A stretch of DNA of 64,000 nt from Bifidobacterium canis (GTDB taxonomy: Bacteria; Actinomycetota; Actinomycetes; Actinomycetales; Bifidobacteriaceae). The position numbers and the translations under genes were made by a program. The notes below the pieces were generated by a model. The model worked only from the letters and a program-made list of their open reading frames with translations. It made no database searches and had not been told where the DNA came from. Positions 15,467 to 24,220 of the stretch are shown here, piece after piece (the first letter of the stretch is position 1; each line of letters starts with the position of its first letter). The DNA lies in NCBI RefSeq assembly GCF_009727065.1, contig NZ_WNLP01000002.1, positions 124,001-188,000 on the forward strand. Reading direction: 5' to 3'.

Positions 15467-17923
15467 ATGACCGAACAAACGGCACCAAAGTCCCCGCTGA
15501 CTGCGGCCGAATTCGCGGATGAGATTCGCGAGGCACTCAAATACACGCAGGGTGTCACCCCAGAGCAGGCGAAGACTGCCGACATTTACGTTGCAACGGC
15601 AACGGTCGTCCGTCGTCACCTGATGGATTCCTGGATGAAGACCCAGCAGGACATGATCAACGGCAACACCAAGGCCGTCGGCTACTTGTCTGCAGAGTTC
15701 CTGATGGGCAAGCAGCTTCGTAACGCACTGCTCAACGCAGGCCTTACCCCACAGTTCGAAGAAGCCGTCAAAGATCTCGGCTTCGATCCACAGGCAGTCG
15801 TCGACGCCGAATACGAGCCAGGTTTGGGCAACGGCGGTCTCGGCCGTCTCGCCGCCTGCTTCATCGATTCGCTCGCATCCCTCGGCGTTCCGGCCTTCGG
15901 TTACGGCATTCAATACAAGTACGGCATCTTCCGTCAGGAATTCGACGAGGAAGGCCGCCAGATCGAGCGCCCTGACTACTGGCTGTCGAACGAAGACCCA
16001 TGGGGCCACATCGACTACGAGCGCGATCAGCGCGTGAACTTCGGCGGCAAGGTCGTCGAAGAGAACGGCAAGCGCGTGTGGAAGCCGGACTGGTCCGTCC
16101 GCGCCATCCCCGTTGACTACATGGTTCCGGGCTATGCTTCCGGCCGTGTGAACACGCTGCGTCTGTGGCAGGCTCGCTCCTACGACGAGTTCGATCTGCT
16201 CACCTTCAACAAGTCCGAATATCTGGACGCCGTGAAGCCGCAGGTCAAGGCCGAGAACATCTCGAAGATCCTCTACCCGGAGGATTCCACCGAGGCCGGC
16301 AAGGAACTGCGTCTCGAGCAGCAGTACTTCTTCGCAAGCGCATCGATTCACGATGCCATCCGCGTGTTCTACAAGGACGCCGAGAAGCCTGATCTGACCA
16401 CGTTCGCCGACAAGATCACGTTCCAGCTCAACGACACCCACCCGGTGATCGGCATTCCAGAGCTCATGCGCATCATGATCGACGAGTACGGCTACGACTG
16501 GGATACCGCTTGGGCCGTCACCACGAAGACGTTCAACTACACCTGCCACACGCTGCTTCCGGAAGCTCTGGAAGTGTGGCCGGTCGCCCTGATCTCGAAG
16601 CTGCTGCCGCGCCACATGGAAATCATCGAGCGCATCAACAAGCAGTTCGTCTCCGAACTCGAGTCGAAGACCGACGACGAGAGCAAGATCGAGCGCATGC
16701 TCATCGTCACCAACGACGAGAACCCGGTTGTGCGCATGGCATACCTCGCTACCTACGCAGGTTCCAGCGTCAACGGCGTTGCCGAGCTGCACTCCCAGCT
16801 GCTCAAGGACGTCACGCTGCGTGACTTCTCCGACATCTACCCGGCGAAGTTCAAGAACGTGACCAACGGCGTCACCCCACGTCGCTTCATGAAGATCGCC
16901 AACCCGCGTCTGTCCGCCCTCATCACCGAAGGTCTGGGCACCGATCGCTGGCTCGAAGATCTCGACATGCTGCAGGGTCTCGCACCGCTGGCTCAGGATG
17001 ATGAGTTCGTCAAGAAGTTCGCTCAGGTCAAGTACGACAACAAGCTGGCCTTCGCCGACTTCTCGAAGAAGCGTTACGGCGTTGAGCTCGACGCGACCAC
17101 GATGTTCGACACGATGATCAAGCGTCTGCACGAATACAAGCGTCAGGCACTGAAGATCCTCGAGGTCATCGCCACCTATGCCGACATCAAGTCCGGCAAG
17201 GTCAAGGTCGAAGATCTGACCCCACGCACGATCATCTTCGGCGCGAAGGCAGCCCCTGGCTACTACCTCGCGAAGATGACGATCCAGCTCATCAACAATG
17301 TCGCCAAGGTCATCAACAACGACCCAGACGTGATGGGCAAGCTCAAGATCTTCTTCCCATACAACTACAACATCGAAGTCGCTCAGATGCTGATTCCTGC
17401 GACCGAGCTCGACGAGCAGATCTCGCAGGCCGGCAAGGAAGCTTCCGGCACGTCCAACATGAAGTTCGCCCTGAACGGCGCGCTCACCGTTGGTACGCTC
17501 GACGGCGCGAACGTCGAGATTCGCGAGCGCGTCGGCGCCGACAACTTCTTCCTCTTCGGCATGACCGTTGACGAGGTTGAGAAGCTGTATGCTGACGGCT
17601 ACGACCCGAGCAAGTACTACGAGGCTGATCCTCGCCTGCACGCCGCCATCGACATGGTGGCTGACGGCACGTTCTCGGGCGGCGACAAGAACACCTACGC
17701 TCCGCTGGTCTCTGACTGGCTGACGAAGGATTGGTTCATGACGCTGGCCGACTTCAGCGCGTACCACGACATTCAGGCTGACATCGATACGCTGTATGGC
17801 GATCAGCTCGAGTGGAACCGCAAGGCAATCCTCAACGTTGCCAACTCCGGCTACTTCAGCTCCGATCGTTCGATCGAGGATTACCTCGATCGCGTGTGGC
17901 ACACCCACTCGCTCGACAAGTGA
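15467..17923 (+). CDS. glgP: glycogen/maltodextrin phosphorylase
   Basis: Encodes 818 residues from ATG 15467 with AAAGGGAG at 15454-15460. It is a GT35 phosphorylase: GYLSAEFLMG near the N-terminus, YEPGLGNGGLGRLAACF, ITFQLNDTHP, RLHEYKRQ, and the PLP site GTSNMKFALNGA with Lys666 as the Schiff-base lysine. It releases glucose-1-phosphate from alpha-1,4-glucans using phosphate. Codon use is highly biased, as in abundant proteins, which also explains an 834-codon open frame on the opposite strand. It is monocistronic, with a strong terminator just after the stop. Confidence 0.96.
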   Translation: MTEQTAPKSPLTAAEFADEIREALKYTQGVTPEQAKTADIYVATATVVRRHLMDSWMKTQQDMINGNTKAVGYLSAEFLMGKQLRNALLNAGLTPQFEEAVKDLGFDPQAVVDAEYEPGLGNGGLGRLAACFIDSLASLGVPAFGYGIQYKYGIFRQEFDEEGRQIERPDYWLSNEDPWGHIDYERDQRVNFGGKVVEENGKRVWKPDWSVRAIPVDYMVPGYASGRVNTLRLWQARSYDEFDLLTFNKSEYLDAVKPQVKAENISKILYPEDSTEAGKELRLEQQYFFASASIHDAIRVFYKDAEKPDLTTFADKITFQLNDTHPVIGIPELMRIMIDEYGYDWDTAWAVTTKTFNYTCHTLLPEALEVWPVALISKLLPRHMEIIERINKQFVSELESKTDDESKIERMLIVTNDENPVVRMAYLATYAGSSVNGVAELHSQLLKDVTLRDFSDIYPAKFKNVTNGVTPRRFMKIANPRLSALITEGLGTDRWLEDLDMLQGLAPLAQDDEFVKKFAQVKYDNKLAFADFSKKRYGVELDATTMFDTMIKRLHEYKRQALKILEVIATYADIKSGKVKVEDLTPRTIIFGAKAAPGYYLAKMTIQLINNVAKVINNDPDVMGKLKIFFPYNYNIEVAQMLIPATELDEQISQAGKEASGTSNMKFALNGALTVGTLDGANVEIRERVGADNFFLFGMTVDEVEKLYADGYDPSKYYEADPRLHAAIDMVADGTFSGGDKNTYAPLVSDWLTKDWFMTLADFSAYHDIQADIDTLYGDQLEWNRKAILNVANSGYFSSDRSIEDYLDRVWHTHSLDK

Positions 17924-17944
17924 GTTGCAACTAGCGTAAGCAAA

Positions 17945-17993
17945 TAAAAAGTCTGCGGTACTCAAATAATTCTGAGTACCGCAGACTTTTTAT
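17945..17993 (+). terminator. strong bidirectional terminator after glgP
   Basis: A perfect stem (GTCTGCGGTACTCA with TGAGTACCGCAGAC), flanked by A and T runs on both sides, lies 22 bases after glgP. It can also terminate the convergent hydrolase gene. Confidence 0.92.
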
Positions 17994-18021
17994 TTATAAT
18001 AAGTAATATTAATAAGTATTA

Positions 18022-18965
18022 TTAGAAACGAATAATATTATCTACATGTGCGGGGTCGTGGCTCGCCATCGACGCGATGCAGTTCGGGTCGAGACTCTGC
18101 TCGCGAATCCACTCAAGCGAACGCTTCTGCGCGCGCTTGTCTACGGCGATGCCGGAGACGATCATGTCTTGCCACGACTTCGACGAATAGCCGCCGTCTG
18201 CGAACAGCAGCACGTATTTGCCGTCGGGGTTCGTGATCTTCGTGGCGACGAGTCCGCGCGTGTGCCCGGGGATGTTGATGAGCTGCACGCTGCCGTCGCC
18301 GAACAAATCGTATGATTTGCCGGCAGGCCCCTCGGTGCCGTTCCAGTGGTAGAGGTCCACGTTCTTCAAGCCGTTCCACCAGCCCGGGTAGAAGCGCACG
18401 CGGTTGACGATGCCGTGTTCGGTGGCGCCGCGCATCTCGTCGTCCGCGATCATGATTTGCCGGCGTCTTTCATCATGCGTAGACCGTTCGCGTGGTCGCA
18501 GTCGAGGTGCGAGATCACCACATAGTCGAGATCGCGCGGTTCGACGCCTTGCGCGGCGAGCCGTTCGCGAATCGTGCGATTCGGCCCCACGACGCCCTGG
18601 TTGATGCGGTACAGCATCCACGAGCCAAGCGACGAGATCTGCGCGCGGCGATCATACACGCCGAACGGACTCATATTGCGGTTCCAGGCGGTGTCTACGA
18701 GCACGCGGCCGTGCGGAGTCTCAACGAGGAACGAGCACACCGGCAGCCACACGCGGTTCGCACGTGACGTGAAGAAGCCGGAGCCTTTGACTATATTGCA
18801 ATGCTCGCCACCCCACGCGAGATTCGGCGAAATGCACACGTTGCCGCACACGAAGGTCTGCACGCTGAAGCCGGTGCCGTCGCCGACCGTGGTGACTGGC
18901 ACGGTTTCCACGCCTTCGCCGATCGTTTCCATCGTGTGTGTTGTGTTGATTGAATTCGCAGTCAT
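18022..18965 (-). CDS. metallo-beta-lactamase-fold hydrolase, frameshifted as read
   Basis: ATG 18965 with AAAGGA upstream opens a frame that stops at 18450 (...HLDCDHANGLRMMKDAGKS). The remainder continues in another frame as IMIADDEMRGATEHGIVN... to 18022. One extra base in the run at 18456-18458 (AAA to AAAA on the minus strand) joins them into 314 residues. The metal motif is HLDCDH (His153, Asp155, Asp157, His158), with IPGHTRG and LFADGG supplying later ligands. The family includes AHL lactonase-like lactonases, but the substrate is unknown. It is divergent from a TetR regulator that may control it. Confidence 0.75.
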
Positions 18966-19004
18966 GGCAGTCCTTTCACTTGCCTCTTATTCAACACAAT
19001 TCGC

Positions 19005-19029
19005 AGTGTTCGCGGGGCGAGTGAACACT
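19005..19029. promoter_or_regulatory. candidate TetR operator between hydrolase and regulator
   Basis: AGTGTTC (19005-19011) and GAACACT (19023-19029) form a dyad with an 11-base centre. It lies in the 110-base divergent gap and ends 34 bases before the -10 (TACAAT) of the TetR gene, a typical place for autoregulation plus control of the neighbour. Confidence 0.45.
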
Positions 19030-19075
19030 ACAAAAGGTGTGCCAGTGCCCGCTGTTCGCGTTTACAATAGCGCGT

Positions 19076-19738
19076 ATGAGTCAGGATCCTTCCACGCAAG
19101 CGAGCGGCCACGCCAATCCATATGCGCAGGCGTTGGCGATACCCGTCGAGCCGAGCAGCGGAGCGCGCGAGGCGATGGAACGCGCGCTGATCGAGATCAT
19201 GCGCGAGACGCGGCGACCGGCGCAGGAAGTGTCGGTGACTGCGCTGTGCAAGCGCGCGCATGTGGCTCGCAGCACGTTCTATGCGAACTATCATCACGTT
19301 GACGAAGTGTTGCAGTCCGTGGAGCGTAGACTGCTACGCCGCATCATCGACGAAGGCGCGCCCGTGCTCTCCGTGGGTGTCGACGCGGCGGTTGAATCGT
19401 TCTCGAACGTCATGCGCTTGGTGAATGAGCAGGAGCCGCTCTTTCGCTTGTTCGTCGTTGACGTGCCGAACGAGCGGTTCATGCACAACTGGCGAATGGC
19501 GCTGTGCGGGCATTTGTGGGATCGATTGTTCTGCGAGAATGGGCTGCGCGGCGCACGTGGCGAACTGCGCGCGCACTCCATCGCAGCGACAGTGAACAGG
19601 CAACTGATGGTGGAGATGATCGCCGGACTGATGATGACGTTCGTCACGTTCCGCTTTGAACACCCGAACGACGTGTCGATGGCGGAAATCGATATATTAC
19701 TGCCGCGATTTGTGCAAGCGATGGATGAGATTTGGTAA
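19076..19738 (+). CDS. TetR/AcrR-family transcriptional regulator
   Basis: Encodes 220 residues from ATG 19076. The helix-turn-helix is clear at about residues 45-75 (VSVTALCKRAHVARSTFYANYHHVDEVLQ); the C-terminal half is a divergent ligand-binding helical domain. TACAAT lies seven bases before the ATG with no Shine-Dalgarno sequence, so it is probably leaderless. It is divergent from the metallo-beta-lactamase-fold hydrolase across a dyad operator, so the simplest reading is local repression of that gene and itself. The ligand is unknown. Confidence 0.85.
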   Translation: MSQDPSTQASGHANPYAQALAIPVEPSSGAREAMERALIEIMRETRRPAQEVSVTALCKRAHVARSTFYANYHHVDEVLQSVERRLLRRIIDEGAPVLSVGVDAAVESFSNVMRLVNEQEPLFRLFVVDVPNERFMHNWRMALCGHLWDRLFCENGLRGARGELRAHSIAATVNRQLMVEMIAGLMMTFVTFRFEHPNDVSMAEIDILLPRFVQAMDEIW

Positions 19739-19741
19739 AAT

Positions 19742-19777
19742 AGCAGTGGCACGTAATTATTATTACGTGCCACTGCT
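19742..19777. terminator. bidirectional terminator between TetR and DUF805 genes
   Basis: AGCAGTGGCACGTAA pairs perfectly with TTACGTGCCACTGCT around a six-base loop. AT-rich sequence follows on the plus side, and it serves two convergent genes. Confidence 0.85.
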
Positions 19778-19816
19778 AGTAATTATTTAATTATTATAAA
19801 TAATTTATATTGTAGA

Positions 19817-20980
19817 TTATTGTGCAGAGTCGTAGCTTGCACCGCGCGGGTCGGATGGACGCACCATCAGTATGATCTGCGCAACTGCGCCGCCGATAAC
19901 GACCAGCAAGCCGATGACGACTGACGCGCCGCCGCCTACAAGGAACGTGTTCATGCTGCCGGTGAGCGCGAAGCCGACGCCGCCCGCGAGCATGATGATC
20001 ACGCCGAGGAACTCAAGACCATAGGGGAGCAGGAACCACGCGCCGTTAAGGTTACTGTCGTGCAGACGGCGCACAGTCAACGCGATCATAGGAATGATGA
20101 TCGCCAGGTTCCACAGGCTGGTCAGCACATTCATAAGAGTCTGCAGGCTGTCAACCTGCTCGAACATGCCCAGCACGGCAGAGACGATCGTGGTGAATAG
20201 GAAGACCCACCAATATTCACCGCGGCTCGCGCGACCCGAGAACGTCGCATACTTCTTGAAGAAGCGGGCGATGGCGTCACCGAAACCGATGCCATACCAC
20301 GGCTGGTTCAGCGGCGGCTCAGCGCCGTTGGCATACATCTGTTGCGGCTGCTGGCCGTATGGAGCCTGCTGGTACTGCTGCTGATATGGCTGCTGGAACG
20401 GCTGATTCTGCACGAACGGCGACTGCTGCGGCTGCTGACCATACGGAGGCTGAGCCTGCTGATTGAACGGAGCCTGCTGGCCGAAGGGATCCTGCTGGTT
20501 CTGCACGAACGGCGACTGCGTGGAGCTCGCGCCGGCATACTGCTGACCGGTGCTCGACGTGTAGGTCGGCGCCTGATTCGCAGCATAGTTCGGCGTCGCA
20601 TTTGGCGCGGCATACTGGTTCGCATCATACGGATTGGTCTGCGGAACGTTCTGTGCATACTGCGGCTGCGCAGGCTGGGCTGGCTGAACCGGCTGAGCGG
20701 GCGCATATGGATTCGCAGGAGTCTGCGGCGCCGCATAGTTTGGCTGCGTGTAGTTCGGCTGCTGCTGGTTGTAGTTCGGTGCTGCCGGTTGCTGGGGCAC
20801 GGCGTTCTGCGTGTAGTCCACCGTTGGAACGGTGCTGCTCACCTGCTCGGTTTCCACAACGGCGTCGACGATCACCGGCTGATTGTCAGGTGTGTTCTGC
20901 GCTGCATTCTGCGCAGTGTTCGGGTCAACACTCTGCGGATTATTCGCATCGCCGGTTTGATTCGACATCGGATCGGTCAT
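19817..20980 (-). CDS. DUF805 membrane protein with long Gln/Asn/Pro-rich N-terminus
   Basis: Encodes 387 residues from ATG 20980 (MTDPMSNQTG) behind AAGGAG; an upstream in-frame ATG has no such site. The first 230 residues are low complexity, rich in Gln, Asn, Pro, Ala and Tyr (for example QQPNYTQPNY), and probably disordered and cytoplasmic. The C-terminal 150 residues form a DUF805 domain: FFKKYATFSGRASRGEYWW, four membrane helices and the characteristic LTVRRLHDSNLNGAW. The function of DUF805 is unknown. The disordered extension is far longer than the domain needs and may drive clustering or binding. Confidence 0.8.
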   Translation of the reverse strand: MTDPMSNQTGDANNPQSVDPNTAQNAAQNTPDNQPVIVDAVVETEQVSSTVPTVDYTQNAVPQQPAAPNYNQQQPNYTQPNYAAPQTPANPYAPAQPVQPAQPAQPQYAQNVPQTNPYDANQYAAPNATPNYAANQAPTYTSSTGQQYAGASSTQSPFVQNQQDPFGQQAPFNQQAQPPYGQQPQQSPFVQNQPFQQPYQQQYQQAPYGQQPQQMYANGAEPPLNQPWYGIGFGDAIARFFKKYATFSGRASRGEYWWVFLFTTIVSAVLGMFEQVDSLQTLMNVLTSLWNLAIIIPMIALTVRRLHDSNLNGAWFLLPYGLEFLGVIIMLAGGVGFALTGSMNTFLVGGGASVVIGLLVVIGGAVAQIILMVRPSDPRGASYDSAQ

Positions 20981-21095
20981 GATACTCCTTACAAAAGCTT
21001 GGATTCTGGATTTTGGTTCTGCCAGATACGCACGATTATATGAAAAGCGGAGCACTACCATGCAGTAGTACTCCGCTCCATAACGTCAATGAATC

Positions 21096-21320
21096 TCAGG
21101 CGGCTTCAGGGGTTGGTGCGTCTGCCTTGTCAAGATCGTCTTCGGTCTTGTCTTTCGACAGGCTCAGATCCACTGGAGACGAGCTGTTCTCCCACGGCTC
21201 CTCCCACGGATCGTAATCCGGGTTCTGCTGCTTGTAGATGTAGAGACCAACAACAGCCGCGAGCAGACCGCCGAACAGCAGTGCAAAGAACTTCCAACCG
21301 TTTGAAGACTTCTTCTCCAT
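21096..21320 (-). CDS. small single-pass membrane protein, function unknown
   Basis: Encodes 74 residues from ATG 21320, with AGGAGC upstream deciding the start. A short basic N-terminus (MEKKSSNGWK) precedes one helix (about residues 10-28), then an acidic tail with PDYDPWEEPWE and an Asp/Lys/Glu-rich end, giving a probable N-in or signal-anchor topology. I recognise no family. It is located just upstream of the DUF805 gene in the same direction. Confidence 0.6.
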   Translation of the reverse strand: MEKKSSNGWKFFALLFGGLLAAVVGLYIYKQQNPDYDPWEEPWENSSSPVDLSLSKDKTEDDLDKADAPTPEAA

Positions 21321-21539
21321 GACGGCTCCTTTCAGTATTCTTGGTCGGCCGGTTCCCCAGTCGACTCTGCTTTCCATCATAAAGCCTCACGTCGCAAGAT
21401 GGCGCACGTTGTGCTCATGGCAAGCGGATGATGCGTTATGTCTTATCACCACATAATACTCTATTCTCTGTGCGCGAGCTGGAAGTCCGCTGAGTTCCTG
21501 ACCGATACTATGCATCGATCGCGGGCGAACCATTGTGTG

Positions 21540-21560
21540 ACTCATATATACATTGGTCGC
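21540..21560. repeat. copy of dispersed TTGGTCG motif
   Basis: ACTCATATATACATTGGTCGC lies directly downstream of the THUMP-like methyltransferase stop codon (minus-strand reading). It shares arm and AT-rich core with 6340-6359 and nearly matches the reverse complement of the copy at 53697-53720. Confidence 0.5.
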
Positions 21561-21568
21561 AAAAGGCA

Positions 21569-22792
21569 TTAGTGGGCGAGCTTATGCGTGCGCAGCAGCA
21601 CGTGCCTGCCTGCGACGGTGGTCGCGAATATGTATGCATCTCCGCCGTCTTTGAGCTTGAGCTTCTTGCGCAGCTGCTGTGCGGTGAGCGGGAAGTTGCG
21701 CACGGTGATATTCGCGCGCTCGACTCCCGCGAGCAGCGCCTTCAATTCGCGTTTATTCAGCGTGCCGATCGCGTCGATCACAAACGCGCGCCCAGGAAAC
21801 TCGCGTATCGCCTGCGTGCTGACAAACAGATGACTGTTCGCACCTATTTGCTTGAGATCGGTGCCCGCAAACTCGCGCTGCAGCTCGCGGAACGCGCCCG
21901 CCTTCATAATCGCCGCATTCGGCTCATACAAGTACTGCTGTGCGGGCAAATCATTCGGGTCGACGAGCGTCGCAGCCTGCGCGCTCGCAAAATCATCGGT
22001 GCCAACCGTGAACTCCAAGTGCTGGGAATCGTTCACGCAGGTAATCCGCACCTGCTCATGCCGCCCGCGTTCGAGCACGACGACGATTTCCTTGCACTCG
22101 TTCGCGCTCGCCGTAATGATCAACTGAGACGCGGCGCCGGCGAAATCATCGACTGTTTTGCGCCAGTCAAGCATGGGGGAGAGTTTGATCATCACAACCG
22201 GAGCTTTGCCGAGCAGCAGATCGCGCAGTTCGAGCACGTTTGGAGTGCAGTCCTCGATGGCGTAGGTGCGCGAGCCGTGCTCGTCGCGGCGCGCGGGGTC
22301 GAGATAAATCAGTGTCGCCGGCGGCATCGCGCGCAGATACTCCACACCGTCACTGTGCACGACGTTCACGTGTGCGAGTCCGAGCTCGCGCAGATTGTGC
22401 TCCGCCAGCTCGCACAGCGACTCCTGCCGTTCCACATAGGTGGCGGCGTCGAAATCGCGCGCCATATATGAGAAATCCACACCGAAGCCGCCGGTCAGAT
22501 CGACGAGCGACGTCGGGTGAGCGGCGTCGCTCGTCAGCTCGGCGGCGATGCGCGCTTTGCATTGCGCGGTGAACTGCGACGAACACTGCTCCATGGCGAG
22601 ATGCGGCGGGTAGATGATGCCGCTGTGTTCCGCCCACTGCGGGAGTTTGCGTTGCGCGATTTGCCTTCCGGCGATCTGGTCAAGTACGAGCGGCAGATTG
22701 CAATCCGGTTGCGGTTTGGTGTGGAGAGCGAGCTCGTGCACGTCATCGGTGCTGTGCGCGGCTATAAAATCGCGTTCGGATTGTGTCAATCG
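21569..22792 (-). CDS. class I SAM-dependent methyltransferase with THUMP-like C-terminus
   Basis: Encodes 407 residues from ATG 22792; CATAAT lies seven bases upstream, which favours this start over the in-frame ATG at 22804. The SAM-binding motif is DLTGGFGVDFSYMA, followed by VHSDGVEYL and YLDPARRDEHG, which resembles the catalytic loop of RNA/DNA base methyltransferases. The C-terminal region after residue 260 (PNAAIMKAGAFREL, later QQLRKKLKLKDGGDAYIFAT) matches the THUMP-like domain found in bacterial homologues of eukaryotic cap-trimethylating enzymes. An RNA substrate is likely, but the target is unknown. Confidence 0.75.
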   Translation of the reverse strand, partial: RLTQSERDFIAAHSTDDVHELALHTKPQPDCNLPLVLDQIAGRQIAQRKLPQWAEHSGIIYPPHLAMEQCSSQFTAQCKARIAAELTSDAAHPTSLVDLTGGFGVDFSYMARDFDAATYVERQESLCELAEHNLRELGLAHVNVVHSDGVEYLRAMPPATLIYLDPARRDEHGSRTYAIEDCTPNVLELRDLLLGKAPVVMIKLSPMLDWRKTVDDFAGAASQLIITASANECKEIVVVLERGRHEQVRITCVNDSQHLEFTVGTDDFASAQAATLVDPNDLPAQQYLYEPNAAIMKAGAFRELQREFAGTDLKQIGANSHLFVSTQAIREFPGRAFVIDAIGTLNKRELKALLAGVERANITVRNFPLTAQQLRKKLKLKDGGDAYIFATTVAGRHVLLRTHKLAH

Positions 22793-23320
22793 CATACTTC
22801 TCATTATGCACGCGCGTGCGCACGCAACAGGTGTTCGAAATGATGTGCGAATGTGGATAACAGCGAGTTATGCACAGTGTTCACCACTTTTATGAATTTC
22901 TGACATAACGTGCTGAAAGTGTGCGAATTTGCCACTATATACAGGGCGAGTGTGGAGTAATCCACCCTATTTCTGGGTTGTGCACATGGTTCACACGGTG
23001 ATGTGGATAATCTTGTCCACAATATTCCACAGAAAGAAACCTTGAAATATCAACATTTGTGGATAAGTATGTGGATAACTTTATGAGTTATCCATACGTT
23101 ATACCCACGTTTTCCACAACGTTTTCCACATCTGTGGAAAACTACATGCGTGTAATTAAAACGTATGTTCGAAACAGTCCAGTTCGCACAGTGAATTAGT
23201 CAAACAGACGTTCGATTGCACAACAGATATGCGTGATGCTTGTGCACAGCGAATATGTTGGGTTTGTGCTGTGCGATTCAGCGGATTTGCACAGCGACAG
23301 CTCTTGCTAGAGTGGTGGTC
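22793..23320. other. dense DnaA-box region (oriC-like)
   Basis: This 528-base gene-free stretch contains eight exact TTWTNCACA boxes, on either strand: 22852-22860, 22868-22876, 22978-22986, 23002-23010, 23013-23021, 23058-23066, 23070-23078 and 23240-23248. One-mismatch boxes lie at 23088-23096, 23110-23118, 23122-23130 and 23133-23141. AT-rich patches flank them (for example TGTAATTAAAACG near 23151). Genes on both sides are transcribed away from it. dnaA and dnaN are not adjacent, so it is either an origin displaced from dnaA or a secondary DnaA-binding locus. Confidence 0.75.
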
Positions 23321-24118
23321 ATGCCTCGTCGTGGTTTTAGTTTGTTCCCAGATTCACCGTCCGCACGCCAGATTTTCTCGGCGACATCGCTGCGCGCACG
23401 TTGGCGCAGCGGAGCGCCCGTCATCACGTCCGCGCTGATCATCGCGTGCGTGGCGATCTGGATTATCGAAACGCTGTTCCGCTTCGTCTGGCCCGCGGGT
23501 CTCACCGCGATGCTCAACTTCGGCATGATGCAGCCGGCTTCGATGACCCGCGAACCGTGGACGCTCATAACCGCCATGTTCCTGCACCAGCCGGTGTCGA
23601 TATGGCACATCGGCTTCAACATGCTCACACTGTGGTCGGTAGGCCCGCTGCTCGAACGCATGATGGGGCACTGGGCGTTCCTGATTCTCTACATGATCTC
23701 GGGCATCGGCGGCGACTCCGGCATGATGATCTGGGCGCTGCTCAACCGCTCCGGTGAGGGTTGGTTCACGTCTAGTTACGGCGCTTCCGGCGCGCTGTTC
23801 GGCTTGTTCGCCGCGATTCTGGTGATCTACAAGAAAGTGGGCGAAGACATTCGCTCGATGCTCATTTGGATGGCCGTCAACTTCCTGATGCCGCTCGTTG
23901 TGCCGAACATCGCATGGCAGGCGCACGTCGGCGGCTTCATCATCGGTGGTGTGATGACGCTGCTGCTCACCGATGGCATACGCGCGCTTCGACGCAAGTC
24001 GATCGTGCAACGCGCGCTCATCTACGGCGGTGCTCTGCTGGTTATTCTGCTGGTCATCTGCTACCTGTGCGATACGCAGAACCCGATTCGCGGCACACTG
24101 CTGCAGATGCTGTTCTAA
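23321..24118 (+). CDS. rhomboid-family intramembrane serine protease
   Basis: Encodes 265 residues from ATG 23321, without a Shine-Dalgarno sequence but with TAGAGT seven bases before. It is a six-helix rhomboid: HIGFN in the first catalytic region, SYGASGALFG carrying nucleophile Ser156, and QAHVGGFIIGG carrying His202. It cleaves membrane-protein helices within the bilayer; substrates are unknown. In mycobacteria a rhomboid gene also lies near crgA, DUF881 and the pknAB operon, so the neighbourhood is conserved, although here the gyrA/dnaA side is replaced by the DnaA-box region. Confidence 0.88.
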   Translation: MPRRGFSLFPDSPSARQIFSATSLRARWRSGAPVITSALIIACVAIWIIETLFRFVWPAGLTAMLNFGMMQPASMTREPWTLITAMFLHQPVSIWHIGFNMLTLWSVGPLLERMMGHWAFLILYMISGIGGDSGMMIWALLNRSGEGWFTSSYGASGALFGLFAAILVIYKKVGEDIRSMLIWMAVNFLMPLVVPNIAWQAHVGGFIIGGVMTLLLTDGIRALRRKSIVQRALIYGGALLVILLVICYLCDTQNPIRGTLLQMLF

Positions 24119-24132
24119 CGAAACTCTGCTTT

Positions 24133-24153
24133 CAACCTATATATATTGGTCGA
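24133..24153. repeat. copy of dispersed TTGGTCG motif
   Basis: CAACCTATATATATTGGTCGA sits between the convergent rhomboid and crgA genes, just before their shared terminator. Confidence 0.5.
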
Positions 24154-24166
24154 AAAGTGCATAGCA

Positions 24167-24201
24167 AAAGGGGGTCTGCGGTGTTCCGCAGACCCCCTTT
24201 C
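24167..24201. terminator. bidirectional terminator of rhomboid and crgA
   Basis: AAGGGGGTCTGCGG pairs with CCGCAGACCCCCTT around a four-base loop, with an A run on one side and a T run on the other. Confidence 0.9.
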
Positions 24202-24220
24202 AACGTTTGAATAGCAGCGA

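Noticed and set aside
15461-17965. 834-codon open frame on the minus strand opposite glgP
   Set aside because: It mirrors glgP exactly in register with strongly biased codons. The predicted protein is Val/Leu/Asp-rich without domain motifs, and no ribosome-binding site is present. Biased codons remove antisense stops.
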